The notes under the pieces are model-generated. The model did not search any database. It was not told the DNA's origin and saw only the letters and a list, made by a program, of their open reading frames with translations. A stretch of 64,000 nt of DNA from Mesodorylaimus sp. YZB2_4 (taxonomy: Eukaryota; Nematoda; Enoplea; Dorylaimida; Dorylaimidae). Position 1 is the stretch's first letter. Every line of letters starts with the position of its first letter. Position numbers and translations under genes: made by a program. The stretch covers positions 620,001-684,000 of the forward strand of contig JASANH010000913.1 of assembly GCA_030248295.1 (NCBI GenBank), written 5' to 3'. This document shows, in pieces, positions 22,830 through 34,822 of the stretch.

Positions 22830-23761
22830 TCTCGGCCCAAGTTTATCCACAAATTATAATGTACTGTACACAACTTATACCTTCGCATATAAATGTCACA
22901 TACTGATATGTAGTAGGGCTATTTCGGACGTTTTATTCGAACTGCGTTAGAGTCGCTATCGAAAATCTTACAGAAATATCCATAAAACCTATAATCTAAT
23001 ATATCAGTAGAATTCCAAAAATGTTAAAGAATCGAAATACTACATGAAAAATCTCTTAGATTGCACCGGGAAGAAGTTGTTTTGTAAAAACCTGCTAGCG
23101 TCCGAAGATACCCAAGGATGGGGCTATTTCGGATGACCTATGCTAAGACAATGTGAACTCTAGAATTGATGTCGGGATACTGAAAAAAGTATGTCATTCA
23201 GATTCAGCACTCGCATTTCGTAGAAACAGCCAAATTTTTTTCACCTTTAGCACCTAATTATAAAAGTGAAAATTTTTGATTGCAAAGGAGAGATCATTGG
23301 GGAAAAAAAATTTCACCTCTCAAATTATTAACAAAGGGCTCTCTAAAAAAGGTAGGCCAGAAAGACAGGAAAGCCAAGCAAATTGGCCAGAAAAACGTGA
23401 TTTCATCCAGCAAATTCATCCGTGGCCCGAACGCGAGGAAAAGTTCGCGGCCAGAAAATTCCCTAAAATTTTTACAGGTTAGGAATGATTCTGGTTTCTT
23501 GCTGTATCTGATTTTCAGGTGGCGCTAAGCGTACGGCTATGATAAAGTTGATTTTTAGCTAAAGAATGGCATATCGAATGACCCAGTGCGATGACGTTCT
23601 CTGCGGAGATGCTGGCACAGTCAACACAGAACGTGTATCCGAAATAGCCGCAGCTGTACTGTACGCATTTTTGCAGATCCCCGGAATCCCGCACCTAGCA
23701 GACAAATCTTTTAGCAGACATCTCGGCGCGCCCACGCGCAAAAAGGACAAGTAAAAGGACG
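22830..23761. other. Intergenic, no gene recognised
   Basis: AT-rich sequence upstream, on the minus strand, of the first visible exon of the unknown gene. Its missing first exon(s) may lie here or further right, but no signal-peptide-like start with a phase-1 donor was found. Confidence 0.4.
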
Positions 23762-24353
23762 CCCACGCGCAGCGTTGCCAGATGTGGCTATTTCCCGCCA
23801 CATTGGCGGTTTTTCGACCTTCATGGCGGGCGTTTTGGCGGGATTAGGTTCTGGCGATTTTTGTGACGGATCATGCAACTTTGTGACGGAATGTGGCGAT
23901 TTTAGAAAAATTCGCAAAAAACAGTTAAAAAAATGCAATCAAGTTAAAATTATCTTGTAAAAAGTATGCAAAAGATTGTAGGATTACGATTTAAATTTAC
24001 CACTAACACTTTTCTGCGTATAACATAACATTTCGTTGTCCGCCACAAAAAATCGTCTAGTTTTGAAGCTAGCAAAGTTTTTTTGAGCTTGTTCAACAGT
24101 GATATTTATAAAAATGTTGAGATCAGTGACGCGAAAAATTTAGTTTTTGATGATGTTTTTGATGCTCTTGATGCGTTGGAGGCATTGGAATGAATTGCGT
24201 TAATTTTCTGTGCATATTTTTCCTTAAATTACATTTGCAAAAAATTTTTTTGATGTGGCGGATTCATTGGCGGTTTTAAAATTTTGAAATGGCGGGTTTT
24301 GATCCTCGTTCGGCGGGTTTCCATGTGTGCCATCTGGCAACACTGCCCACGCG
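23762..24353. mobile_element. hAT-type non-autonomous transposon (MITE) with 8-bp target duplication
   Basis: The element is 23770-24345 (576 bp). Its left end CAGCGTTGCCAGATG and right end (reverse complement CAGTGTTGCCAGATG) form terminal inverted repeats. Both sides are flanked by the identical 8-mer CCCACGCG (23762-23769 and 24346-24353). CAGNGTTGCCA ends and 8-bp duplications are typical of the hAT superfamily. Subterminal GGCGG/CCGCC motifs are frequent. There is no transposase ORF. Confidence 0.88.
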
Positions 24354-24970
24354 TGCCATGAGAGCGACCGTCATGGCCTGACCTGGCCTGGCGTGGCGTC
24401 ACTTTCGGCCTATCAAGCCTGAATTTGTGTAGCTTTAAACTAATTATGGGCTGGACTTGACTTAGTCACTCTGATTGCATGCTTTTTTATCAAGTATCTT
24501 ATTTACAGTGAAGATTTCTCCGAACAGCTGAAGTATATGTGGAAAGAAAAATTAATATACTGAAGACGTCGGGAAGGAAGGGTTCTTAGTGATTCAGCAC
24601 CAGACTAATTCACATTCTCTACCGATTCAAAAAAGTACAGACTTCGCAGAGTAACAAATTTTGATAGCGAAAGCTGAATGACAATCCAGTCGACTCCACC
24701 TAGGTTGGGTCAAATTACAGATCCAATGCAGAAGCTGGACGCTAACCTCAACAGTACACGGGTCTTTGCCAGGCATCCACGAATGTACTTCGAAATTTTT
24801 TAACACGTCAAGCAAATTCTATCTATGTAATCTCAAAAACCAATTCTGAATGAGAGATCAAACTGAGAATTCAAAATACGCTCTTGCTGCTTATCAGGGA
24901 ACATCGCCCGTCAAGTCGAACTTGACAAATCCGAAATTGTAGTATGTGCGCAGGTGCAAAATAAAGCCCT

Positions 24971-25244
24971 TTGGAAAATATTAGAGACGGCTGGCCAACC
25001 AGTCAGCAGCGCCTGAAGTCCGCCGGATATTCGAACTTTTAAGTAGCAAAGAACCCAAGCGTTGAGAAAAAATACGCTGGTTCTTTCCATACTGGATTTT
25101 TGGGTTTCAGGCTCCGAGTGAAAGCTTCCAACACTCGACTTTGGTGTTTTTTCCTCAAAAAAACCCAAAAAACTCTGGAGGAATTAAAAAATTTCGCGGG
25201 ACTTTAGGCGCTGACTAGTTAACCAGGCGCCTAATATTTTCCAC
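24971..25244. mobile_element. MITE family B, complete copy
   Basis: The terminal inverted repeats are about 50 bp: GGAAAATATTAG followed by a GGC...GGCC-AAC-CAGTCAGC-GCCT block on the left, and its reverse complement ending CGCCTAATATTTTCC on the right. Length 274 bp, no ORF. Target duplication is not clear. A truncated copy is at 11855-12062. Confidence 0.75.
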
Positions 25245-27010
25245 AGAACGAGGGGAGGGGGGGAGGGGGTTGAAAAAAGCTGATTTGCATACGACGTCGT
25301 ATTTGCATGGCCCCTAATGCGTCAATTTTGCTTCCGCAGGCAACGTTTTCTGACGCTTGGGCACTATGGTTAGCGACACTTTGAGGAAGGAAACTAAAAT
25401 GCATACAAGAATGGTCCTAATTTTTATGGTCTCCTTGCAAATCGACTCTCTATTGAAAGCAAAGCTTTTAAATGCGGTGATTTTTAAACCGTATGATGAG
25501 TAGTATGTCCTGATGAAAGATACGTTCACAGTGACCCAACCTCCTCCTTCGCCGTTCGTGAGCAAAACGGCTATAAAAAACAATGAGTGCTGCTCTATTT
25601 ATAATGACGAACCCTTCTCTTCAGTGTAAACGTACCTTGGCGCCACAAACTTGTTTGTGGTAGAAAGAGGCACGGCAGTTGGAAATATCTAAGCGGAAAA
25701 ATCCCCCGCATTTCTGTCGAGAAATCAATTATCGGACTGAAATGACGGGTTTTTTGTTCGATAAGATGCAATATATTCGCTCTAAAGTCGATTGTACCCC
25801 TGAGAGACTAAATACACAGATTTAGCCTGCACAGGTTGCCCTCTGCGAACAGCACTTTTACGTTATGGACTATACCACGGGACTCGCGACCACACTTCCC
25901 TTCGCGTCTTTGCGACTGCAACGAAACGAGGTGCGCAGCCGTTTGCGTCAACGACAGCGCGGTGCTTCGAAGTTTGGTTGTAATCAGCGTCGTTATTGAT
26001 CGAGTCAGTCTTCGTTGAATTTCTTACGGAAGGGTTCTTATTTTCACTTAAATGAGCGAATTAGTGATTAAAAATGCTTTCAAAATCGTTTAGAAGCAAA
26101 ACAACCTCAAATTTACTTTAGGAAAGGGCTCGGAGAAGTCCTTTCCGGCTGTTTTAGTCTTCGGCTTAGGATTCTCGGCGCCGAAAACGCTTAGCCTTAG
26201 GTTCAGGTAATTGTTTGGGGCGGCAATAGCACCTGCCGCTGGCCGAAGAAATTTACGCCAAGCCTAAGCCTGAGCCAATCTCGAGCCAAAAATTCACCGA
26301 AACCTAACTAAGCCTCAAAATCAGTCGCAAAGATTCTTCTCGTGTTGGCCATAAGCTGGCAAGCATCTGCAAGCAGCACCTTTTTTGCGTGAAACCTGTT
26401 GTGCGCAATGCCAAAAATTGACTAAGCCTGAGGTATCTCAGGCCTAAGATTAGGCCTGCAATTACAACTTGAAAATGAAAACAGCCGTAATAACTGGCCT
26501 AGACGCAAGACGCAAGCGGCTGCGCACCTCGTTTCGTTGCGGTCTCAAAGCGGTCGCGGAGTCCCGTGGCATAGTCCATAACGTAAAAATGCCTGCGGAC
26601 AGGTCATTAGCGGGCATAGTAGAGGATGCTAGCAGTCAAAGTCGGTGGAACAAACAACTCCTCGAAACGGTGCCATGCAAGTCTTGAGGCTCCAGCTACG
26701 GCTGCATAATCCTCTCCCAGTCGCCCTGGCACGCACGATTGACGAGGGTCACACAAACAGGACTTTCGAGAGAATATGACTTATTCAAGCCCATGTTTAT
26801 TCAAAGTCTCGAGAGGGAACACGCAACGGGAAGGAAGACTATTGTTTAAGCAGACACCTGAAAATGCCGAAATCCAAAAATACCTGTGATTTTCCACTAG
26901 AATGGTATTCAGAGACCCCTCAGTGCAACTTTACATGCCCATACATAACTTTTAGTCATGGTTATATGTAGATGGCAATAATTGGCTGTTCTGGCTGGAC
27001 AGTCGCTTAT
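25245..27010. other. Intergenic with an inverted-repeat pair, no gene recognised
   Basis: Blocks at about 25850-25960 (TTTTACGTTATGGACTAT, CACGGGACTC, GCAACGAAACGAGGTGCGCA) recur inverted at about 26495-26605. They flank a core rich in CCTAAGCCTGAG-type words. This looks like a decayed foldback element of roughly 0.75 kb. Confidence 0.5.
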
Positions 27011-27180
27011 ACCCGGGTCTTGGCCTAGAGCGGGTTAAGGCGCCTGCTTCCCAAGCTGGGTGCGGACTAAAAGGGGAGGGTTCGACTCTGGCCTGGGTTA
27101 AAAATGACTATCCATTTATTTGTTCCTTATTAGCCTTCGAGTGCGCTGTATAGCCGAGCACTATACAGCGCACTCGAGCT
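27011..27180 (+). mobile_element. tRNA-derived SINE, family 1, copy 2, ending in a perfect palindrome
   Basis: Head TGGCCTAGAGCGGGTTAAGG and B box GGGTTCGACTCTGG near 27079-27092, followed by the family body. The 3' part reads TCGAGTGCGCTGTATAG (27137-27153), 7 bases, then the exact inverse (27161-27177). It seems that an inverted copy of the SINE tail has been joined on. Confidence 0.7.
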
Positions 27181-28608
27181 AAAATCGGGTTTCCTGCGAG
27201 GTTTGTCTATGGCTTAACATAGTCGTTCTGCTAAAATGGATCTCGTTGAACTCGATGAGAACAAATATTTGTCGAACTTAACGTCCAGCAATTTTTTATT
27301 ATCGTATCGATCCGTACAATGGGTACGATGACCAAAAACGTATCACTCGCTATCGTTTACCAAGGATGGAGGCAATCCCTTGTCATTCTTGCTTTGCCAC
27401 GACCTAAGGCGAAAGACTCGTCGTCATAATGCTTTGATGAAGAGTTGAGCAGCAGCTGCTTACTGCGCTTTGATTTTATGCAAGCAATAAGCCATATCAA
27501 TTGCTCGATGGTGATTAGCCCAGCATTTCACAGCTACCGTACCTCTATTGAAAATGATTACAGCTGTCTCCGAAGCATCTTGCAAAAAAGCCGGGTACAG
27601 TGAAATTCCTGAAGGCGCTTATGCTCAAGAATGTGTGCGAGGCTTGGTTTTTGAGAGCAAATTTTGGTGAGGTCGGGCGGTTGACACGTCTCCACAAAAC
27701 CCTAAGCAATATCGAAATCAAAAGAGTACACGTCTGCCAATGTGCAAGTAGCTTACGACCATCATTGTGAATTCACTAATATAATGAACATACATAGTTG
27801 AAATCATCCCACAACTCGCACACTTTTCGACAAAGGTGCTTGTGGGATCATTCCGGTCGACTAGGTCGACTCGGCCTATCCATGCCTAAATGGCTTCCAG
27901 TATGACATCATTCAAAGAGCCTCTTTGGAAAGAGAGTCAACGGAAGTAGAACAAGGCTCACAAGAAAACGAGGGTGAGAATCGAGAACACAATCGACAAG
28001 TGGAAGCGGCATTTTGGATGTCTTCATTCTGAGTCTCGCTGGGCACAAAACTGGTTGCATGGATATGGCTGGCCGCACGGTGCTTCGACTGGCTCATGCC
28101 CGACTTTGTTGGAGAAAACAACAAAGATGAAGGACATCGTGATCGCCGATGACAACAAAAATGATCAACTGACTTTTTCTGGGCTTAGGCGACGAGACTG
28201 ACGCAGTTCCATTTCATCCCATATCATGAGTGAGTGCCTGAACATGTAGTCACTTGGTTGAAATCGTAACATCCACTGGGCCAATTCCTTCCAGCTCACT
28301 GGAACTTTCCTTTGAGGTCACTGTGCTTCTGGGATAGGGTCCCCTCTTCGGGCGATTTTCCTTTAAGCTCACAGGAAAGTTCCATCGAGCTACAGTATAA
28401 GAGATTTACCCTGCGAGCTTGAAGGAAAGTTCCAGTGACCTTGAAGGAAAATTTTCCTTTCACCTCGAGGTTTTCTTCGAGTTTCTGGAATACGGCCTCA
28501 GGGCTCTTCCTTGCTTGGTTTTGCTCGATTCGTTTCCATCTGATTGATTTGAATCTGTTGTGAGCCACCTTTAGTATTTGTCGAACCCATTGGGCAGACC
28601 TACTCAGT
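27181..28608. other. Intergenic, no gene recognised
   Basis: No coding exon is supported. Around 28295-28450 short inverted motifs (GGAACTTTCCTT and AAGGAAAGTTCC with flanking TCACTGG/CCAGTGA) are clustered, a local stem-forming patch. Confidence 0.5.
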
Positions 28609-30770
28609 GATTGTAATACGACTGGGTCCGTATTACTGGAGGGAGTGACCGGTAGAGCTTTTGCTGCGCGGCAAAAACCCAGGGTAGCCCCAAGTCTCCC
28701 GACCTAGTACTGGGCCCCGTTGCATAAAAGCCAGGACAAGTCGACTCATTCAGGACGACTATATACCTTGTGTGTATTCGCGTAAGACAACTTCTAGTAC
28801 GAGTGCAACTCCTCAGGCCAACTCCCTGAGTCGTCCTGAATTCTTCCCCAGAACCAGTTCCTAACGTGGCGGAATGGCAGTCGATATTTTTTATGTGGTC
28901 GGAGAAGGTTGGTGTAGAATGCGTTCTAAGCGCGCTTCGAAAATTGCCAACGTGGCACTTGAGGAGAAAGAGAATTGTCCAACGTCGATTATATGACTCT
29001 CAAAAGATCTCATTATCTCTCGGCTGATCAAGGAGCGGAAAGAAGCCGAAATTCAGACACTTTCTATCGCTGGAGGCTTCACATTCAAGATCGAAGAACA
29101 AGCCTGAACGAAAATCATGAAAGAATGCAAGAGTAGTTACGGTTTCGATGCTGGTGAGTTTGCAGTTTTGTTATATAAAGGCGGTGACTATGTGGTTGCT
29201 CGGAATGGGCCGATCAACTGAGCTGGCCCTTGAAATACTGCACACCCTCCCGTTTTCCTTCCTGGGTAAAGGCCACAACGCAAACTGAAGTTCTCTGACT
29301 AATAGGGGTAGACTATGCGGGTTGTGGGTTAGGGTGAACGACCAAGAAACGTGACCAGTACGCTCGATCGGGATCCCAAGCATGCTTGTAACAACTGGAA
29401 GAAATGGTCTTGCAACTTTTGGGTAAAGGAACAGTGGGACAGCAACCGTGACGCAGGAATATTGAGGTGCAGGGAAGGTCAGGTTGCATGGACAATATCT
29501 CGATGCTCCATGCATACAATGTTGTTGTTTTTACAGGCGAGCTATATCGTCGCGTGCATTGTCGCCGATGATGCCGTCCCAATCCTCAAAACCGATCTCC
29601 TCATCGCCAGTCCAGTCGTTAGCGCCCATTCGATCGCCCACGTCTCGTCCCATTTGATTCCCCTTGCTGAGATCACCGAATAATAAGCCTAGCTTCCGCT
29701 TACCAATCGCCTTGGCAACATCAATAATCCGAGAACAAAGCAAGAGATTCAAGTGATATTTGATTTAGCAAGCGGATGCGAAATGAGTGATGAGTGTCAT
29801 GTCTGAATTCTAAGTGTGTATTGTGAATATAACAAGCTAAAGCATAACAAAGAGTTTCATATAGACAACACGACTAACTGCAAGTCAAAACCTAGCTATA
29901 GTTGGTGCCGCTGATTGTGCATCAAGTCAACGTCCAGGCGCACGCGTTTGCTTTCTCATACTGGGCCATCGACCAGTTTTGCGCGCCATTGCTCACGAAC
30001 ACCTCCGCGAATCGATGGATCGAACGAGGCAATGTGGACTTGGACGCTCAGTACATACGCATCGTTTGCTGCTTGAAAATATTCGCCTGTAGCCAGGTTC
30101 CGAAGTTACGATATTCTTGTTGTTCCGCTAAACCCAGAGCGAAATTCCTCCCTGTTTCATGCTGGATATAGGGGCCAATCGATTAGTGATAATATCCGTG
30201 TGAGCATCAGTCAAACGAGCTCGACGCTGACTGCTGTGGTGGCGGATTGAAATCGTTTGAACTCGCCAGAATATCAAACACTCGATACGTAGCAAAATGC
30301 TAATGAATCGAGTACCAATTAGTGAGCGTGGGGACAACAACAGACAACTGACAACAAGACAGGAAGATTACTGTAGGCACCTGATTTATTGGTTGACTTG
30401 TGTAATCTGCACCAGTTCCTATTCGCTTGAGCGGCAAGATCAAACTTGACCTAAACGGTTGTCCTAAAAATACATAGGCGCTAAAGCACCGCGACCTCGC
30501 CTGAATTTTTTCCCGTCTTTATCCGGTTTTAGGACAACTTTTCGTTTTCGCGCCGGCTCCTACGATACCCGTGTTATACGCAGTTATATGCTTCAACACG
30601 CGAAAACTAGTTGTCCTGAACAGAGTCGTCCTAAAAGTTGACCTACTGTAAATGAGTTGACTTGTCCTGGCTTTTATGCAACGGGCCCCTGTACATGGCT
30701 GAAACGTCCCCCTGACGGGTGACGCTCCCAGTTGCCGGCTCCGTGCAGAATATCGATTGACAGTCGAGCC
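28609..30770. repeat. Dispersed repeat, family D, copy 2, interrupted
   Basis: The left part (28609-28710) and right part (30691-30770) together match the intact copy at 17794-17975. The break lies at GTAC, which is duplicated on both sides of the inserted transposon. Confidence 0.7.
28711..30690. mobile_element. Nested DNA transposon of 1980 bp with long terminal inverted repeats
   Basis: The left end GGGCCCCGTTGCATAAAAG continues CCAGGACAAGTC. The right end is its reverse complement, and the match is almost perfect over about 31 bp, with subterminal GGACGACT and AACTCATT motifs on both sides. GTAC flanks both ends (28707-28710, 30691-30694) and is single in the uninterrupted family-D repeat. 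I find no intact transposase; the longest internal frames are about 110 codons and unrecognised. GGGCCCGTTGCATAAA-like ends recall PIF/Harbinger-type elements, but the superfamily is not settled. Confidence 0.8.
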
Positions 30771-32253
30771 TCTGCATGGTGTGCGCCAGGCAAGCCAGGG
30801 TGATAGCATACTCTCAAGTTACCGCTGCGGTGGTCCTTCCCTTCGGTTCGTATGAAGGAGTAACTGACTCCAGGGCAGGTACTTGGTTTGTCTGCTGCTT
30901 TGTCTGTGGATAAGATCAAGAAGTCTAGAGACATGGTCGTGTATTGCTATGCTCTTGAAGGATCCTCTGGTGTTGACAGAAGTCTTTACTCCGCCCTCGC
31001 CAGTAGAACTGTTCGCCAGCGTAGGCATCTTACGACCAGGTGCATTCGACCAGCAGCCAGGATAGTGTATCATTGCAGAGCAGTTGCAGGCACCCTTGGG
31101 AGGCGCGGAGAACACGCCTGAGGTGTTTGTTGCAGGAATCGGGGTCTTATTGATCGACACTCTGCAGGATTAAGCCTTTCTACCAGGCTTGGGCTCTAGA
31201 AGACGTCGGACCGCTCGCTTGTAAGATCAGCCCGAACACGCCAGGACTAGAGTACGAGCTGGACTTTCGTCTACAAGACGGCTAGCATTAGGCAAGTTCA
31301 CTGCAGCCTCGCTCGACCACACACGCTTGAGGTGCCGAAGGCAGAAAATTGAATGCAACGTAAGTGATCGTGAACGCTCAGTAATATGGGATAAATTACA
31401 GTGCATCAGTGTTTCGGAGAAGTTGGTGCACCGAATGGAGCACGATACGTTGGGTGTTTACTGTAGTGTCAAGGGAGATGAGGTAAGATCGGGACGAGTT
31501 TTCGCTGTGTGTAATTTGCAGTCGTCATTCAGTGAACAAACTTCGCAGTACTGTCGCAAACGGGTAAATGCAGTACAGTATTACGTCTTTTAGGCCATGT
31601 CCATGGCGAGACAGTCTATTTGGGCGAATGGTGAGTGATTCAGCAAGTACCAAACAGGCCAATTACGACGCTGCAGTCGAAGATCAATGGTGGAAGGACT
31701 GATATGCGGCAAGAAAAGCTAAGCATCAACGACTGCTCATAGCTTTTTTATAGTAAAAGATATATGTATATTTATAGTATAACGAACTTTTGGTATGATC
31801 GATCGATGCATGACCTTAAAATTGTTGCCCCTTGTAATCAAATACCAGTGGACATAAAGCGGTGGTATAGAGGATCTATGAGTTGATACGTAGCAGATCT
31901 AGCAAAAATGAGCAAATGGCACAAACTACTTTCCTTTTGGATGGAATTCAGCGAGCTCCTTCATTCCATCCGGAGTCCCTTGACGTCCCCTAGGATTTCA
32001 ACTGGATCCAACTCTATTCAGTTATGTTTTCAAATGGATCCATACTGCATTCCATTTGGATTTTCACTTTCTGGGAACCCGGGATTTGTTTAATCTGAAA
32101 AATTCAAGTTGGTCTCCCATGTGAACGATTTACTGTATTGATGATATATGCCTATGCAGGAATAATGGTCCACCTTAAAGTACAAAAGGATCAGAAAAAG
32201 ATGCAGTGACGTAAAAATCTGTTTTTCATCGCGGCTTTTTCAATCAGTAGGTA
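30771..32253. other. Intergenic, no gene recognised
   Basis: Several frames of 60-90 codons are present but show no splice-site support or family resemblance. It includes the 3' flank of the Met-Gly gene. Confidence 0.45.
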
Positions 32254-34134
32254 TTATAATTCGAAATAATCAGCATAGGCCTCATTTCTATAATAGACAT
32301 CCGATCGGACAGCGGACAAGTGCAACAACTTGGATTTGCTCAATGCAGTCGTTGAGGCGGCTGCACTTCGTCGTCCAAATTGGATTCCGAAATCGCCACT
32401 TTCGTATGCCCCGCTGTACGACCCCATATAGCCGTTCGAACTTTGTTGTTGGTCATCGAATCCACCCCCGACAGAATTGCTTTGGTAAGAGGTGAGCACA
32501 GTGGAGACTGCGGGTGCCGCCAATGGCCCGTTCTTGCCGAACAGGCGCTCGAATGGACTGGTAGGGTACTTGCTGTTGAGCTAAAGGGCGAAAACCATGT
32601 GACTCACGGGCAATTAGAGCTATTTCAATGGTATCTGAAACCATATTTTACAACCTTGAGGAAGGAGGTCGCATTTCTGCTCGTCTGGCAAAGATAACAT
32701 GACAAAAAGGACCGACCTCGGGGCAGTGAACTTATCATGCATTGTAAGGTATAGGATATGCCATGTCATTGATCTTAGTGCGTAAAATATGGTTTCAGAT
32801 GGAAGTTACTACGAGAACAGAAGATTTGATTTGCTGACGTTCTTATATCTGCGTCACATCGTGATACTATGCTGTATTAGACCTTTCTAGAGGTAGGGTT
32901 GAACCCCAACCAAGCCTTGCGTAGCCCCAGCCCCGTGCCTATCAAGCCAAACCTAAAGAGCCCATATCATCTGGCAACAAAAGCGCATTCCTAAAAAATA
33001 TCCCACCTTGGTGCCAGACTGGTGCGATGAACAGGCAGACTATTGACCGCCTTTTTCACGTCGTCTGTCAACTTCGAAACTTACTCATCCTTCCTTTGCT
33101 ACCTTCCAAATCTGGGCCTTTATTGCGACCCCAACATAGCGTAACATCCTGCCCGTAGCACAGATATTACAAGCCTATCGAAGAAGTCTAAGCGACCATG
33201 CAAGACGAGATGGTGTAAGCTCCTCCCTCACTGAGGTGGCCTCTAGTCAGGCTTTCGTGCTGTAAGAAAGCCAGAATGTGTGAAGTTTTGAGGAGGGGCA
33301 GGTTTGACCACATCTGGCTTGGTCCGATAAAATGCTGCCATGTCCCCAACCCTAAAGGTTGATGAAAAAAGTGTTCCCTTGTCCCTGAAGGATGATTAAA
33401 AAACTTGCGGAATATATTTAGGAGCTGCCATGTTCTCATGGGTTTTTTGAAAAAAAGCGCTGAAAATGTAGTTTCCTATCAAAAACTGTTATTTAAAAAA
33501 TGGCACAGATGGAAACTGCTTCTTCGTGAACGACTGACAAGGACTAGTAATGTGCACTCGCTGTCAGTCATAAAGTCCTTCTCCCTGGTCATCGCCAGTA
33601 GCCATGAAGTCATCCAGGCCCAGGAATGTGAGACCTAAGTCCGTGGGACTAAAAATTCCAAGCAAGCGCACTTTTTTGGCGAACTGGGAACATTGACTGA
33701 AACATCAGACAGAATGGTTTCATGCCTCCCCACCAAAGAAGATTACTTGTCCCGACAGTCCAGGCATGCTGGTCAGACTATGCAACACTCACCACTTTTT
33801 CATAAGGGTTCAACGGCTGGTCGAGAAAATCCTGTCCATTGCCATCCAAGGACAATTGATGACGACGAGTCGGGTACATTTGATTATAAAACTACAAGAA
33901 CTATTCTACAGTCCTCAGAATCACGTTCAGTCAAATAAATCGTACCGGATTTGGGGCAAATGGCATTTGTAAAGTGAGCGGGTTCGACATGCTCGTCAGG
34001 GAGCTCGGTGGTGGGGCGTTGGAGGGACTTGACAAGGCTGGCAAATTCAAGGCCATACCCATGCCCATGCCCATACCCATGCCCATATCCATGCCCATTC
34101 CCATGCCCATCCCCATCTGACGTTTATTCGCCAT
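32254..34134 (-). CDS. Small low-complexity protein with Met-Gly repeats, function unknown
   Basis: Two minus-strand exons, 34134-33946 and 32580-32254, join in phase 0 (donor GTACGA, acceptor CCCTTTAG) to 171 aa. The N terminus is MANKRQ followed by about ten Met-Gly dipeptides, encoded by an ATGGGC/ATGGGT hexamer array, then a Pro/Ser/Asn/Leu-rich stretch. The second exon contains YPTSPFERLFGKNGPLA, a Gln/Ser/Gly/Tyr-rich region and a C terminus with KLLHLSAVRSDVYY and YADYFEL. I recognise no domain. The ATG exon itself begins after an acceptor (TTTAG at 34141-34145), so either a 5' UTR exon or more coding sequence lies upstream. The gene is head to head with ITM2. Confidence 0.5.
32885..33235. 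repeat. Dispersed repeat, family C, copy 2
   Basis: Colinear short matches to 13290-13760 (AGCCCCGTGCCTATCA, CCAAACCTAAAG, CCCAACATAGCG, AAGACGAG). It lies in the long intron of the Met-Gly gene. Confidence 0.4.
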
Positions 34135-34341
34135 ATTCGGCTAAACAAATCAAATATTTCAGCAAGGATGTCTAATCGGGCAAGTCTAACCATTACTTGT
34201 CTCTCTGCACCACATGACAGCACTAGTGTTATCAGTACTATCACGCTGATTTGACATCGATGAATCAAGTGCGCCATAAGATTGCCACCGACTAGCTAGG
34301 AATCGGTATGGTCACGCCTCAGCAATCTAAACGAATTCCAG

Positions 34342-34363
34342 CCCCCCCCCCCCCCCCCCCCCC
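34342..34363. repeat. C22 homopolymer tract
   Basis: The longest of the G/C runs in the window, upstream of the Met-Gly coding exon. Confidence 0.95.
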
Positions 34364-34586
34364 AAACCATACATCGCGCCGTGACCGTGAGAGCAATAAG
34401 CAAACAATCCAGCCGTGACGCCATTCTCACCGAAAACAAAGGGCGTCACAAATAGGGCACGATCCCTACTCCAGCTTGCACAGTACGAACCTGACGCACT
34501 GTACGCAAAATGCTTCTTGCATCAAATGACTGCGAATCTTTACAAGCCGAATTTAAATTTCCCGCTAAACTGAATGACGCTCAGGT

Positions 34587-34599
34587 TTTATATAATTGG
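34587..34599 (-). promoter_or_regulatory. Putative TATA/CCAAT promoter between divergent genes
   Basis: On the minus strand CCAAT (34599-34595) directly abuts TATATAAA (34594-34587). It points toward the Met-Gly gene, whose coding exon starts about 450 bp further on. ITM2 starts 230 bp away on the other strand, so this is a likely shared promoter region. CCAAT immediately next to TATA is not the usual spacing, so the CCAAT may be chance. Confidence 0.4.
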
Positions 34600-34822
34600 C
34601 GACGGAAAGTGTGCGCGATAGGCTGGTAGCAGCAGTTGGGCAGCTGTCACGACAAATCGAAGTAGGAGGGTCGTCTGTCACGACGAAAGGTCCCTTGCTC
34701 TCGATAAAACTTCTCGATTGTGTGTTTTTAAAACAGGTGAAAGAAAAATCAATGGAATTTTTGTGCCATAAGTTTTAAAATGTAGCAATTTTAGATTTCG
34801 AAACTCGAATAATCGTGGAAAC

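Noticed and set aside
29171..29582. Transposase coding region inside the 1980-bp transposon
   Set aside because: Overlapping frames of 90-115 codons show no catalytic motif I can recognise, so a transposase call is not supported.
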